From the NCBI GenBank assembly GCA_902768665.1, contig CACXMA010000017.1:1-32542 (forward strand): a stretch of 32,542 nucleotides of DNA, read 5' to 3'. Below, one piece after another: positions 6,461 to 16,800 of this stretch (its first letter is position 1; every line of letters begins with the position of its first letter). This DNA is from an uncultured Bacteroidia bacterium (GTDB lineage Bacteria > Bacteroidota > Bacteroidia > Bacteroidales > UBA932). The notes beneath the pieces were generated by a model. It searched no databases, was not told where the DNA came from, and saw only the letters and a list, made by a program, of their open reading frames with translations. Position numbers and translations under genes: made by a program.

Positions 6461-8299
6461 ATGGCAGAGCAACAGGCATATATGTTTCCGACCTCGGTCA
6501 AGGAGGTCGAGCGGCTGGGATGGGACTACATCGACGTCATCCTCGTCACGGGCGACGCCCTGATCGACCATCCCTCTTTCGGTACGGCGGTGATCGGCCG
6601 CTGGCTGCAGAAATGGGGCTACCGCGTGGCGGTGGTGCCGCAGCCGAACTGGCGCGACGACCTGCGGGATTTCCGCAAGCTGGGGGCGCCGCGGCTCTAT
6701 TTCGGCGTGAACGCCGGGGCCATGGACTCGATGGTCAACCATTACACCGCCTCGAAACGCCTGCGCCATGACGACGCCTACACCCCCGAGGGCAAGGCCG
6801 GCGCCCGCCCGGACTATGCCGTGACGGTCTATACGAAGATCCTCAAGCAGCTCTACCCGGACGTGCCGGTAGTGATCGGCGGCATCGAGGCGTCGCTGCG
6901 CCGCCTGACGCACTACGACTACTGGCAGGACTGCCTCAAGCCGTCCGTGCTCGTGGACAGCGGCGCCGACTGGCTCTGCTACGGGATGGGGGAGCGGCCG
7001 ATGCTGGAGCTGACCCGCGGCATCGAAAAGGGATGGAACCAGCACCGGCTCGAGCAGATTCCGCAGCTGGCCTTTTTCCGCAGCGGCTCACCGAAGCCCG
7101 GCGAGGGCATCCTCCTGCTGCACAGCTTCGAGGAGTGCCGGCGCTCAAAACGCGCTTTTGCCGAGAATTTCCACGAGATCGAGACCCACGCCAACATGCT
7201 GCACCCGGACACCATCATCGAGCCGGTCGGCGACGGCTATGTCCGCATCAATCCGCCTTTCCCGCCCGCGACCGAGCAGGAGATGGACTCGTTCTGGGAC
7301 CTCCCGTTCACGAAACTGCCGCACCCGCGCTACGCCGGCAAGCGGATCCCGGCCTACGACATGATCAAATTCTCGGTCTGCACGCACCGCGGCTGCTTCG
7401 GCGGCTGTAATTTCTGCACGATCGCCGCGCACCAGGGAAAGTTCATCACCTCCCGCAGCGAGAAGTCCATCCTGCAGGAAGTCAGGCAGTTGAACGCTCT
7501 TCCGGGCTTTGCCGGGAACATTTCCGACGTCGGCGCCCCGACGGCGAACATGTACGGCATGGGCGGCCGCGACCGCGAACTCTGCGCGAAGTGCCGCCGG
7601 CGCAGCTGCCTCTTCCCGGCCCCCTGCAGGAACCTCGACCGGGACCATACCCGCTTGCTGGACCTCTACCATAAAATCGACGCCACCAAGGGCATCCGCC
7701 ACAGCTATATCGGCAGCGGCATCCGCTACGACCTCTTCCTCGGCGAGGACGGGTTCGTGGATCCGAGCTCCCGGCCGTATTTCCGCGAGCTCGTGCTCAG
7801 CCACACCTCCGGCCGCCTCAAAGTGGCCCCGGAACACACCGAGGACCACGTCCTGCAGAAAATGGCCAAGCCGAGCTTCCGCCTTTTCGAGCGCCTGCGC
7901 CGGGAATTCGACGCCGTCAACCGCGAGGCGGGGACCCACGTTGGGCTGGTACCTTATTTTATATCGTCCCATCCCGGCTGTACGATGAAGGACATGCAGT
8001 CCCTGGCCAATCACCCGGCCCTTCGCGGCATCTGGATGGACCAGGTGCAGGATTTTACGCCGACCCCGATGACGACCTCCTCCGTGATGTTCTGGACGGG
8101 CCTCGATCCGCGGGACATGACCCCGGTCTTCACGGAGCGCGACCCCGAAAAGAAGCGGCTGCAGAAGTCCTTCTTCTTTGCCCACGCTTCGGCAAAGGAC
8201 GCAAATTCCGCAAAAAATGCTAAAATTTCCGCTAAGATGTATGGGAATTCAAAAAAATCCCTTAATATTGCACCTCGGAACGGGAAGCCGAAGAGATAG
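6461..8299 (+). CDS. YgiQ-family radical SAM protein
   Basis: A 612-residue cytoplasmic iron-sulfur protein. The N-terminal third (about 1-290) matches the YgiQ-specific region (FPTSVKEVERLGWDYIDVIL, and VVIGGIEASLRRLTHYDYW). The radical SAM motif C-x3-C-x2-C is at Cys312, Cys316 and Cys319 within CTHRGCFGGCNFC. The region after it carries more cysteines (CAKCRRRSC, and a later Cys pair), typical of the family. The C-terminal part has the ending seen in YgiQ proteins (GIWMDQVQDFTPTPMTTSS) followed by a low-complexity Lys/Ala/Asn tail. The reaction catalysed by YgiQ proteins is not established. The message is probably separate from citX because a good -7 box lies between them. Confidence 0.9.
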   Translation: MAEQQAYMFPTSVKEVERLGWDYIDVILVTGDALIDHPSFGTAVIGRWLQKWGYRVAVVPQPNWRDDLRDFRKLGAPRLYFGVNAGAMDSMVNHYTASKRLRHDDAYTPEGKAGARPDYAVTVYTKILKQLYPDVPVVIGGIEASLRRLTHYDYWQDCLKPSVLVDSGADWLCYGMGERPMLELTRGIEKGWNQHRLEQIPQLAFFRSGSPKPGEGILLLHSFEECRRSKRAFAENFHEIETHANMLHPDTIIEPVGDGYVRINPPFPPATEQEMDSFWDLPFTKLPHPRYAGKRIPAYDMIKFSVCTHRGCFGGCNFCTIAAHQGKFITSRSEKSILQEVRQLNALPGFAGNISDVGAPTANMYGMGGRDRELCAKCRRRSCLFPAPCRNLDRDHTRLLDLYHKIDATKGIRHSYIGSGIRYDLFLGEDGFVDPSSRPYFRELVLSHTSGRLKVAPEHTEDHVLQKMAKPSFRLFERLRREFDAVNREAGTHVGLVPYFISSHPGCTMKDMQSLANHPALRGIWMDQVQDFTPTPMTTSSVMFWTGLDPRDMTPVFTERDPEKKRLQKSFFFAHASAKDANSAKNAKISAKMYGNSKKSLNIAPRNGKPKR

Positions 8300-8308
8300 C
8301 TTCCCTGC

Positions 8309-8701
8309 ATGATGAAATTACCTGAACCTATGTCACCAGATAACAAGAAAAGACACGTAGTCAGCTACGAGAAGATGTCCCCGGAACTTTCCGCGGCCTT
8401 CCAGGAGAAGTATCCCAACGGATTCAACGATTACCTGAACGACCTAGTCAAGTACCCCAAGCCCGACGGCACGTCCTTCTACGCCGTCACGGTGGAGATT
8501 CCGGATGCGATCTATCTCGTGAAGATCAATGTCAAGATCGACGATCTCGAGGACATAGAGAAATGGCTCGACGGCGAGGAAGAGGCCGAGACCGAGGCCG
8601 TGGCCGGCGGCAGCGCCGATGCGGCGGACTCCGGCGACAACACCCTCCCGGACGACAATATCGCCCAGTATTCCGACGCCTCGGAAGACGCTGGCGAATA
8701 A
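8309..8701 (+). CDS. Small acidic cytoplasmic protein of unknown function
   Basis: A 130-residue protein without signal peptide or membrane segment. The first 85 residues look folded (YEKMSPELSAAFQEKYPNGF, then DLVKYPKPDGTSFYAVTVEI) and read like a small alpha/beta domain; the last 45 residues are acidic and low in complexity (Glu, Asp, Ala), probably disordered. I do not recognise the family. It starts 9 bases after the YgiQ stop. A TAATATTG sequence at 8263-8270 resembles a -7 box, so it may have its own promoter inside the end of the YgiQ gene. An alternative start is the ATG at 8330. A strong hairpin follows its stop. Confidence 0.7.
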   Translation: MMKLPEPMSPDNKKRHVVSYEKMSPELSAAFQEKYPNGFNDYLNDLVKYPKPDGTSFYAVTVEIPDAIYLVKINVKIDDLEDIEKWLDGEEEAETEAVAGGSADAADSGDNTLPDDNIAQYSDASEDAGE

Positions 8702-8715
8702 GACCTTACAAGCGC

Positions 8716-8736
8716 TGGCCGGCCCCTTGCCGGCCA
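8716..8736 (+). terminator. Hairpin, possible terminator
   Basis: TGGCCGGC at 8716-8723 pairs perfectly with GCCGGCCA at 8729-8736 across a five-base loop. It lies between the small acidic gene and the ClC gene. The run after it (TCGTTGT) is only weakly T-rich, so it may terminate poorly or act as an mRNA stabiliser. Confidence 0.5.
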
Positions 8737-8754
8737 TCGTTGTATCCCGACGTT

Positions 8755-10533
8755 ATGGACAATCCCGCCGCCAAATACCTATGGGGGCCGCTTCGGGGCC
8801 TGACCGGGAAGCGGAACGAGCAGACGATGCTGCTCGTCCTGTCGGTGGTCGTGGGCGTCCTCTGCGGTTTCGCGGCCGTCCTTTTGAAGCAGGCGATCCA
8901 CTGGATCTACGCCGGCATCGTCCTACGCAGCGTCGAGGCGAGCGGCTTCAGCTGGCTCTACCTCTTTTTCCCGGGCGCCGGCATGCTCCTGTCGCTGCTG
9001 CTGGTGCGCTATCTGATTCGGGACAACATCGGCCACGGCGTGACGAAAGTGCTCGTCGCGGTGTCCAAGAACGAGTCCAAGATCAAGAGCCACAACATGG
9101 TCTCCTCGCTGGCGACGAGCGCCCTGACCATCGGGTTCGGCGGCAGCGTCGGCGCCGAGGCCCCCATCGTCTACACGGGCGCCGCCATCGGCTCGAACCT
9201 CGGCCGCTATCTGGGGCTCAGCTACCGGAGCATGACGGTCCTGCTGGGCTGCGGCGCGGCCGGCGCCGTCGCGGGTATCTTCAACGCTCCGCTCGCGGGC
9301 GTGCTGTTTACGCTGGAGATTCTCCTTTTCAATCTCTCCATGACGCACATCCTGCCGCTGCTGCTGTCGACGGTGTCGGCGACGCTGGTATCCTATCTCT
9401 GCCTCGGGCAGGTGACCCAGTTCGCCTGCGCCCTGACGCCCTTCAGCCTGCGGAATGTGCCGTTCTACCTTATCCTCGGCATCGTCTGCGGCTTTTGCTC
9501 CTGCTATTTTATCCGGACGACGCTGGCGCTGGAGGACCGCTTCTCCAGGATGCGCTCGCCCTATCTTCGCTGGCTGCTCTGCTCCGCGGCGCTGGGCCTT
9601 CTGATCTACCTTTTCCCGCCGCTGTACGGAGAGGGCTACGGCGACCTGATGCCGCTGCTTGGCGGCCTTGTGCCTTCCTATGATTCGCCGCTGGCGTTTT
9701 TCATGGACAGGCCCTGGACGATCCCCCTGTTTTTCCTGCTGATCGTGCTGCTGAAGGTCTTCGCCATGACTTTCACGAACGCCGGCGGGGGAGTGGGCGG
9801 CACCTTCGGCCCGACGCTCTTTATCGGCGCCATGACCGGTTATGTCGTTTCCGCCTCGCTGAACCTCATCTCCCCGGAGCTCGTGCCGACGCCCAATTTC
9901 GTCCTGGTCGGCATGGCGGGGCTGATGGCCGGCGTCATGCAGGCCCCGATGACGGGTATTTTCCTCATTGCCGAGATCACCGGCGGCTACGAGCTCCTGA
10001 TTCCGCTAATTTTCACGGCCGCCATCTCCTACGGCACGGTCCGTTTCTTCGAGAAATACTCCATCTACACCAAGCGCATCGCCCAGACCGGCGAGCTGCT
10101 GACCCACGACAGCGACCAGGCGGTCCTGACGCTGATGAAGACCTCCACGCTCATCGAGAACGATTTCCTCCCCGTCAACATCGACGCGCCGCTGTCCGCC
10201 CTCGTCAAGGCCGTGTCGGCCTCGAGCCGCAACATCTTCCCGGTACTGGACGGCAAGGGCCGCTTCCAGGGCTATGTGCCGCTGGAGAGCATCCGCAAGG
10301 AGATGTTCGATCCGTCGCTGTACGAGACGCGCCACGTCTATAATTATATGTATTCGGCGCCGGAGTATATCTTCGAGGACGAAAGCATGGATTCCGTGAT
10401 GCGGAAATTCGAGAAGACCGGGGCCTGGAACCTCCCCGTCATCCGCCGGGACCGCACCTATCTCGGCTTCGTCTCCAAGTCCAAGATATTCTCGGCCTAC
10501 CGCAACGAACTGCGTGATTTTTCCCGCGAATAG
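8755..10533 (+). CDS. ClC-type chloride channel/transporter with C-terminal CBS pair
   Basis: A 592-residue membrane protein. The ClC core occupies about residues 20-440: the selectivity region GGSVGAEAP carries Glu135 at the position of the external gating glutamate of ClC exchangers, and the FNAPLAGVLFTLE segment ends with Glu188. The next residue, Ile189, replaces the internal proton-transfer glutamate known from E. coli ClC. Residues about 465-592 form two CBS domains (NIFPVLDGKGRFQGYVPLE and WNLPVIRRDRTYLGFVSKS), which often bind adenine nucleotides and regulate transport. Whether it exchanges Cl- for H+ or conducts passively cannot be read from sequence. The open frame extends upstream to 8563, but that part overlaps the preceding gene in another frame, so the ATG at 8755 was chosen. 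Confidence 0.88.
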   Translation: MDNPAAKYLWGPLRGLTGKRNEQTMLLVLSVVVGVLCGFAAVLLKQAIHWIYAGIVLRSVEASGFSWLYLFFPGAGMLLSLLLVRYLIRDNIGHGVTKVLVAVSKNESKIKSHNMVSSLATSALTIGFGGSVGAEAPIVYTGAAIGSNLGRYLGLSYRSMTVLLGCGAAGAVAGIFNAPLAGVLFTLEILLFNLSMTHILPLLLSTVSATLVSYLCLGQVTQFACALTPFSLRNVPFYLILGIVCGFCSCYFIRTTLALEDRFSRMRSPYLRWLLCSAALGLLIYLFPPLYGEGYGDLMPLLGGLVPSYDSPLAFFMDRPWTIPLFFLLIVLLKVFAMTFTNAGGGVGGTFGPTLFIGAMTGYVVSASLNLISPELVPTPNFVLVGMAGLMAGVMQAPMTGIFLIAEITGGYELLIPLIFTAAISYGTVRFFEKYSIYTKRIAQTGELLTHDSDQAVLTLMKTSTLIENDFLPVNIDAPLSALVKAVSASSRNIFPVLDGKGRFQGYVPLESIRKEMFDPSLYETRHVYNYMYSAPEYIFEDESMDSVMRKFEKTGAWNLPVIRRDRTYLGFVSKSKIFSAYRNELRDFSRE

Positions 10534-10566
10534 ACAAAAATTGTAAGCAAATTCAAATTATTTCCT

Positions 10567-10574
10567 TATATTTG
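10567..10574 (+). promoter_or_regulatory. -7 element of the EamA transporter gene
   Basis: TATATTTG is a perfect -7 box, 28 bases upstream of the ATG at 10603, in an AT-rich 69-base intergenic region. The A-rich stretch AGAAAAGGAAAA just before the ATG is the kind of unstructured leader Bacteroidota use in place of a Shine-Dalgarno site. Confidence 0.65.
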
Positions 10575-10602
10575 TTCGTCTAACCGTAGAAGAAAAGGAA
10601 AA

Positions 10603-11625
10603 ATGAAATTTGATGTCAAGAAGATGGGAGTCTATCTCCTCTCCCTGCTGGTGATGTGTCTTTGGGGTATGTCCCTGATCTGGACAGACCGGCTGAAGCC
10701 GTTCCGCATCCCGCCGGAGTACTTCCTGACGTTCCGTATCTTCGTGGCGGGAATGGTCCTTCTCGTTTTCAACTGGCTGACCGGGCAGTCGATGAAGATC
10801 CGCTCCTGGCGGGACTTCCGCCTGTTTCTGCTGATTAGTCTGTTCGAGCCGCTGATTTACTTCCTCGCCGAGTCCTACGGTCTTTTCCTGGTGGACTCCC
10901 CGTCCATCTCCGCCCTGGTTCTCGGCCTCAATCCGGTTTTCGCCCTCTGCTTCGGCATCCTCTTTTTCCGCGAGAAGATCAGGCTGATCAACGTGATCGG
11001 CCTCGTCCTTACCATCTGCGGCCTTGCCTTCGTGGTGCTGCTCGGGGCCGGCGGCGAAACGGCCGCCTGTGAAAGCGGAGTCTATTACCTCGGCATCGTG
11101 ATCCTCCTGGTCGCGGTGCTGTCCGAGGTATCCTACGCCAGCATGACCAAGCGCCTGACCACCGGCGGCACGGAAACGGCCGACGAAAAGGCCAGCTACA
11201 GCCCGAGCGTCATCGTGATGTACCAGTTCCTGATCGGTACGGTCTATATGATCCCGATGTTCCTGCTCCGCCACGAGAATCCGGGCATGGCGACGGACGT
11301 GCCTTATCTGGTGACCTTCGATCCGGATGTCTATCTTTCCTGGGACGTGCTCTATCCGCTGCTTGCCCTGGCGCTCATCTGCTCCTGCCTCTGCTTCTCG
11401 CTCTGGGCGTTCTGCATCAAGCATCTGGGTGTGGCCAAGAGCGGCAATTTCATCGCCATCACGCCCGTTTTCACGGCCCTTCTCTGCTGGATTCTCGGCC
11501 GTGAGACCCTCACGCTGCTGCAGTGGCTCGGCATCGGCCTCTCGATTTTCGGCCTGGTGCTGACGCAGTCCACCGGCGGTCTCCGCATCCGCCGTCTCTT
11601 CCTCAAGCGCCGTTTTATCCGCTGA
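10603..11625 (+). CDS. EamA/DMT-family transporter
   Basis: A 340-residue inner-membrane protein with about ten hydrophobic segments arranged as two related halves. The first half begins MGVYLLSLLVMCLWGMSLIW, the typical start of an EamA repeat, and contains the conserved segment SALVLGLNPVFALCFGILFFREKI with the Phe-Arg-Glu-Lys end. The second half repeats this as AKSGNFIAITPVFTALLCWILGRETL. These proteins export metabolites such as amino acids or sugars, but the substrate cannot be assigned. The tail of the gene overlaps the end of tex, which runs the other way, by 11 bases. Confidence 0.88.
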   Translation: MKFDVKKMGVYLLSLLVMCLWGMSLIWTDRLKPFRIPPEYFLTFRIFVAGMVLLVFNWLTGQSMKIRSWRDFRLFLLISLFEPLIYFLAESYGLFLVDSPSISALVLGLNPVFALCFGILFFREKIRLINVIGLVLTICGLAFVVLLGAGGETAACESGVYYLGIVILLVAVLSEVSYASMTKRLTTGGTETADEKASYSPSVIVMYQFLIGTVYMIPMFLLRHENPGMATDVPYLVTFDPDVYLSWDVLYPLLALALICSCLCFSLWAFCIKHLGVAKSGNFIAITPVFTALLCWILGRETLTLLQWLGIGLSIFGLVLTQSTGGLRIRRLFLKRRFIR

Positions 11626-13753
11626 TCAGCCGCAGTCCGATGCGCCGGCGGTCGAGGTCCACGCTGAGGACCTTGACCCGCACCTGTTGTCGCAGTTTCA
11701 GCACGGCGGAAGGGTCCGTGCCCCGGCGGCCGAGCTGGGAGATGTGGATGAGCCCGTCTTCGTGGATGCCGATGTCGACAAAGGCGCCGAAGGCGGTGAT
11801 GTTCGTGACAATGCCGGGGAGTTCCATCCCCTCGACGACATCCCCGATCTCGTGGATTTCATCGGAAAAAGCGAATTCCTGTGCGCTGGCGCGGGGATCG
11901 AGCCCCGGCTTGGCGAGTTCCTTGAGGATGTCCCGGACGGTCGGGAGGCCGGCGTCGCCGCCGACATAGCGCTGGGGGTCGATCTTCCCGATCAGCCCCT
12001 CGTTGCCGACGAGCTCTTTCACGGCCACGCCAAGGTCGGCGGCCATCTTCCCGACGAGCGCGTAACGCTCCGGGTGTACGGCGCTGTCATCCAGCGGATT
12101 GGCCGCGCCGCGGATGCGCAGGAAGCCGGCGCACTGCTCGTAGGCCTTGGCGCCGAGGCGGGGGACTTTCAGAAGGTCCGCCCGGGCCGCAAACGGGCCG
12201 TTCTCCGCGCGGTACCGGACGATATTCTCCGCCAGGACGGGGCCTATTCCGGCGACATAGCGGAGCAGCCAGGGGCTCGCGGTGTTGAGGTTGACGCCGA
12301 CGCGGTTGACGCAGGCCTCGACGGTGAAATCGAGCTTCTCCCGCAGCAGGCCCTGGTCGACGTCGTGCTGGTACTGGCCGATGCCGAGCGATTTCGGGTC
12401 GATCTTGACGAGCTCCGCGAGCGGATCCATGAGCCGGCGGCCGATGGAAACCGCACCGCGGACGGTCACATCCTCGTCCGGGAACTCCTCCCGGCCCGTT
12501 TCCGAGGCGGAATAGACGCTGGCACCGTCCTCGCTGACGCTGAAGATCCGGACGCTTTCCGGCAGCCCGACGCGGCGGACGAAATCCTCCGTCTCGCGGC
12601 CGGCCGTGCCGTCGCCGATGGCGATGACCTCGATCTGATACCGCTCCACGAGGTCGGCGATCTCGGTGATGGCCTGGACCTTCTTGGAGAGCGGCGGGTG
12701 CGGGAAAATGACGCTGTGGTGCAGCAGACGGCCCTGGGCGTCGAGGCAGACGACCTTGCATCCGGTGCGGAAGCCCGGGTCGATGGCGAGGACGCGCTTT
12801 TCGCCGACCGGGGCGGCCAGCAGCAGCTGGCGCAGGTTTTCGCCGAAAACGGCGATGGAGGCGATGTCGGCCTTCTCCTTGGCCTCGCGGATGACCTCGC
12901 CCTCGATGGATGGGGCGATCAGGCGCTTGAAACTGTCGTCGATGGCCGCGCGGATTTCCGCTTCCAGCTCTTTCGTGGCGGGATAGCCGTGCTCCTTGCA
13001 GAAATCGTAGTAGATCTTGCTGCCGCTGCGCTCGGGGTCGGCGTCGATGCGGGTCGTGACGAAGCCTTCGTTCTCTGCCCGGAGAAGGGCCAGCAGGTTA
13101 TGGGAAGGGATCCTTGCGATCGGGTAGTTCCAGTCGAAATAGCTGCGGTATTTCGCGCCCTCGGGGCTCTGGGCGGCCTTGGTGGCCTTCGATACGATGC
13201 GGCGCAGGCGGAAGGCCTCGCGCTGGTGCTCGCGGATCGGCGCCGTCTCGGCGATGCGCTCGGCGATGATGTCGCGGGCGCCGGCAAGGGCGTCCTCGAC
13301 GCTGGGGACCTCCGCGGTGATGAAGGCTTTGGCCGCCTCGGCCGGACGACGGGCCTGGAGGCTCCACAGCTGGTCCGCGAGCGGCTCCAGTCCTTTGGCG
13401 GCGGCGACTGTCGCCCGGGTCTTCCGCTTCGGCCGGTAGGGGAGGTAGAGGTCCTCGAGCTCGCTGGCGACAAGGCAGCTCTCGATGGCGCCCTGCAGCT
13501 CCGGCGTCAGCTTGCCCGCCTCGGAAATGGTCCCGAGGATGGTCTGTTTGCGTTTTTCCATCTCGTCGAAGACCTCCATCCAATGCCGGATGTCCGCGAC
13601 GGCGACATCGTCGAGGCCGCCTGTCTTTTCCTTGCGGTAGCGGCTGATGAAGGGAATCGTACCGCCCTCGGCGAAAAGGTCGATGCAGTTCTCGACCTGC
13701 CAGGGCTTCGCGCCGGCCTTTTCGGCGATGGCGTCTATGTAGAGCTGTTTCAT
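11615..13753 (-). CDS. tex: Tex-type S1 RNA-binding protein
   Basis: A 712-residue cytoplasmic protein of normal Tex length. The N-terminal region (about 1-320) has the helical Tex signature (GGTIPFISRYRKEKTGGLDDV). A YqgF/RNase H-like domain follows (KRVLAIDPGFRTGCKVVCLD, about 325-450), then a helix-hairpin-helix pair (VNLNTASPWLLRYVAGIGPVLA region, about 490-560), and the C-terminal S1 domain (GMELPGIVTNITAFGAFVDIG, about 640-710). Tex family proteins bind nucleic acids and are implicated in transcription. It is transcribed against the EamA gene, overlapping its end by 11 bases, and divergently from the tricorn protease gene. Confidence 0.93.
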   Translation of the reverse strand: MKQLYIDAIAEKAGAKPWQVENCIDLFAEGGTIPFISRYRKEKTGGLDDVAVADIRHWMEVFDEMEKRKQTILGTISEAGKLTPELQGAIESCLVASELEDLYLPYRPKRKTRATVAAAKGLEPLADQLWSLQARRPAEAAKAFITAEVPSVEDALAGARDIIAERIAETAPIREHQREAFRLRRIVSKATKAAQSPEGAKYRSYFDWNYPIARIPSHNLLALLRAENEGFVTTRIDADPERSGSKIYYDFCKEHGYPATKELEAEIRAAIDDSFKRLIAPSIEGEVIREAKEKADIASIAVFGENLRQLLLAAPVGEKRVLAIDPGFRTGCKVVCLDAQGRLLHHSVIFPHPPLSKKVQAITEIADLVERYQIEVIAIGDGTAGRETEDFVRRVGLPESVRIFSVSEDGASVYSASETGREEFPDEDVTVRGAVSIGRRLMDPLAELVKIDPKSLGIGQYQHDVDQGLLREKLDFTVEACVNRVGVNLNTASPWLLRYVAGIGPVLAENIVRYRAENGPFAARADLLKVPRLGAKAYEQCAGFLRIRGAANPLDDSAVHPERYALVGKMAADLGVAVKELVGNEGLIGKIDPQRYVGGDAGLPTVRDILKELAKPGLDPRASAQEFAFSDEIHEIGDVVEGMELPGIVTNITAFGAFVDIGIHEDGLIHISQLGRRGTDPSAVLKLRQQVRVKVLSVDLDRRRIGLRLISG

Positions 13754-13773
13754 GATGACTCAAGTCTTTCCCA

Positions 13774-13781
13774 CAAAGATA
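13774..13781 (-). promoter_or_regulatory. -7 element of tex
   Basis: On the minus strand this reads TATCTTTG, an exact match, 20 bases upstream of the tex ATG at 13753. Confidence 0.65.
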
Positions 13782-13792
13782 AAAATAATTCC

Positions 13793-13823
13793 TTGCAAAG
13801 ACGGCAAATAATGCCTAACTTAG
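13793..13823 (+). promoter_or_regulatory. Promoter of the tricorn-type protease gene
   Basis: TTG at 13793-13795 is followed after 20 bases by TAACTTAG at 13816-13823, one mismatch from TAnnTTTG. It lies 27 bases before the ATG at 13851 and is arranged back to back with the tex promoter. Confidence 0.5.
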
Positions 13824-13850
13824 CAATTCTGAAAACCAAAGACATTGAAA

Positions 13851-16800
13851 ATGAATATCCGCAAAGCCCTTCTCCTGCTGGCCCTGATGGCGACGACCGT
13901 CCTCAGCGCGCAGGAAACCCCTTCCTGGATCCGCCGCAACGCCATTTCCCCGGACGGCAAGACCCTCGTCTTCTCCTACAAGGGAGATATCTGGACGGTC
14001 CCCGCCACCGGCGGCGAGGCCCGGCAGCTGACCTCCAACAAAGCCTATGAGTCCGACCCGGTGTGGACCCCGGACGGCAGCGTGATCGTCTTCACCTCCT
14101 GGCGCGAGGACAGCAAGGATCTCTATTCGGTGCCCGCGGCCGGCGGCGCACTGAAGCGCCTGACGGATCTCCCCGGCACGGAGCTGCCCCTGGCGGTCGC
14201 CGCGGACGGGACGGTCTACTTCAGCTGGACAAACTACACCTTCGTCGACGGCGCCTATGCGGACTTCCCGACGGGCCAGCAGGTCTGGACGACGACTCTC
14301 GAGGGCGCCGCGCCGAAGCTCCTGTCGCAGATCACGATGTCCGCGATGAGCGTCAGCGCCGACGGCAAGATCCTCTATGAGGACTACAAGGGCTATGAGG
14401 ATCCGCTCCGCAAGCACCACACCTCTTCCGTGACCCGCGATATCTGGCTTCTGGAGGCCGCGGGCGGCAAAGAAGCCACTTTCGCGGACGGCAAGTTCAC
14501 CCGGCTCAGCACCTACGAAGGCGAGGACCGCAATCCGGTCTTTGCCGCCGACGGCAATACCTTCTACTTCCTCAGCGAGCAGGACGGCAATACCTCCAAC
14601 GTCTACCGCAGCTCCCTTTCCAACCCGGGCGAGCAGGTGCGGCTGACCCGTTATGACCGGAATCCGGTCCGCTTCCTCTCCGTGGCCGCCGACGGGACGC
14701 TCGCGTTCTCCTACAACGGCGACCTCTACACCATGAAGGAAGGCGCCGAGCCCGTGAAGGTCTCCATCACCCTCCACCGCGACGAGGACCAGAAAGACAT
14801 CAACCGCCTCTCCCTCAAGAGCGCTTCCGCCATCGCCGTCTCCCCGAACGGCAAGGAGATCGCCGTCGTGATCCGCGGCGACGTCTTCGTCACGTCCGTC
14901 GACTACGCCACGACCCGCCGCATCACCAATACCCCCGAGCAGGAGCGGGGAGTCTCTTTCGGAAAGGACGGCCGTGAGCTCTACTATGCCTCCGAGCGGG
15001 GCGGCTGCTGGAGCATTTACTGCATGAAACTCGCCGACAAGGACGAGAGCCTCTTCACCTACGCCGTCAAGCTCGAGGAAGAGCGCATCAGCCCCGAGGG
15101 CGAGACCTGCTTCCAGATGGAGGTCTCTCCGGACGGCAAGCAGATCGCCTACCTTCGCGACCGCACGGAACTCGTGGTCCAGAAGATCGGCTCGAGCAAG
15201 GTCAAGTCCCTCCACAAGGGCGTGAATTACTCCTATTCCGACGGTGACCAGTCCTTCGCCTGGAGCCCGGACAGCCGTTATATCCTCTGCAACTGGCAGG
15301 CTGGCGGCGGATGGAACAATGAAGACATCGCCATGATCGACGTCGAGGACGGAACGGTCACCAACCTTACGGAGAGCGGCTATTCCGACACTTCCTTCCG
15401 CTGGTCCCTCGGCGGCAAGGCTATGACCTATGAGTCCGACAAGAACGGCTACCGCAGCCACGGCAGCTGGGGCGCCGAGACCGACGTCTACATCATGTTC
15501 TTCGACGGCAAGGCCTACAACGAGTTCGGCCGCAGCAAGGAGCAGGTCGACATCGCCAAGATGCTCCTCGGCGAGAAGAAGGCCGCTAAGCAGGAGAAGC
15601 AGGAGCAGAAGGATTCCCTCGACAAGGACAAAAAGCCCGAGAAACTCAATCCGGACCTCGACAACCGCTACGACCGCATCCTTCGCCTTACCCGTTTTTC
15701 CAACAGCATCGGCGACCACTACCTGACCGAGGACGGCACGAAGCTCTACTTCACCCAGCGTCTCGAGAAGGGCTATGACCTGTGCTGCCGCGACATCGAG
15801 AAGGGCGACGTGACGGTCGTCAAGAAGAATGTCATGGGCCGCTTCACTCCGAGCGCCGATGGCAAATACCTCTTTGTCAGTGGCGGCGGCAACATCACCC
15901 GCATCACCCTCGCCGGCAACAAGAGCGATGTCGTTTCCTTCACGGGCGAGTACGAATTCAAGCCCCAGGAGGAGCGCACCTACATGTTCGAGCACTGCTG
16001 GAAGCAGGTCAAGGAAAAGTTCTACGACCCTGACATCCACGGTATCGACTGGCAGTACTACCACGACAACTACGCGCAGTTCCTGCCCTACATCAACAAT
16101 TACTTCGACTTCCAGGACCTTCTCTCCGAGATGCTCGGCGAGCTGAACGCTTCCCATACCGGCGGCCGTTACCGCGCTCCGTCCAGCCGCAACCTCGGCT
16201 ATCTCGGCGCCATCTATGACGCCGCCTATGACGGCGACGGCCTCAAGATCGCCGAAATCCTGCCCGGCGGCGTGCTCGCCCGTGCCGATGCCGACATCAA
16301 GGCCGGCGACGTCATCGTCTCCATCGAAGGCCATGCGCTCAAGGCAGGGGAGAACCCGCTGAAATACCTCTATGAGACCGTCGGCAAGAAGATCGTCGTC
16401 CACATCAAGTCCGGCGGCAAGACCAAGGAGCTGATCCTGACGCCCGCGGGCAGCGACGCCGCGCCGCTCTACCGCCGCTGGGTCCGCCAGCGCGAGGAGA
16501 TGGTCAAAAAGCTCTCCGGCGGCCGCGTCGGTTATGTCCACGTCGAGGGCATGGACTCCCCGAGCTTCCGCGAGGTCTATTCCAAGGCCCTTGGCAAGTA
16601 CCGTGGCTGCGAGGCCCTCATCGTCGACATCCGCCACAACGGCGGCGGCTGGCTCCACGACGACCTCGTCACCTTCCTCGGCGGCAAGGAGTACTGCCTC
16701 TTTACCCCGCGCGGCCAGTACATCGGCCACGAACCGTTCAACAAGTGGACGAAGCCTTCCTGCGTCGTGGTCAGCGAGGACTGCTACTCCGACGCCTCCG

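Noticed and set aside
11687-14050. Open frame of 787 codons on the plus strand, antisense to tex
   Set aside because: Tex has all its domains on the other strand; this frame shows no domain and runs through the tex promoter and into the next gene.
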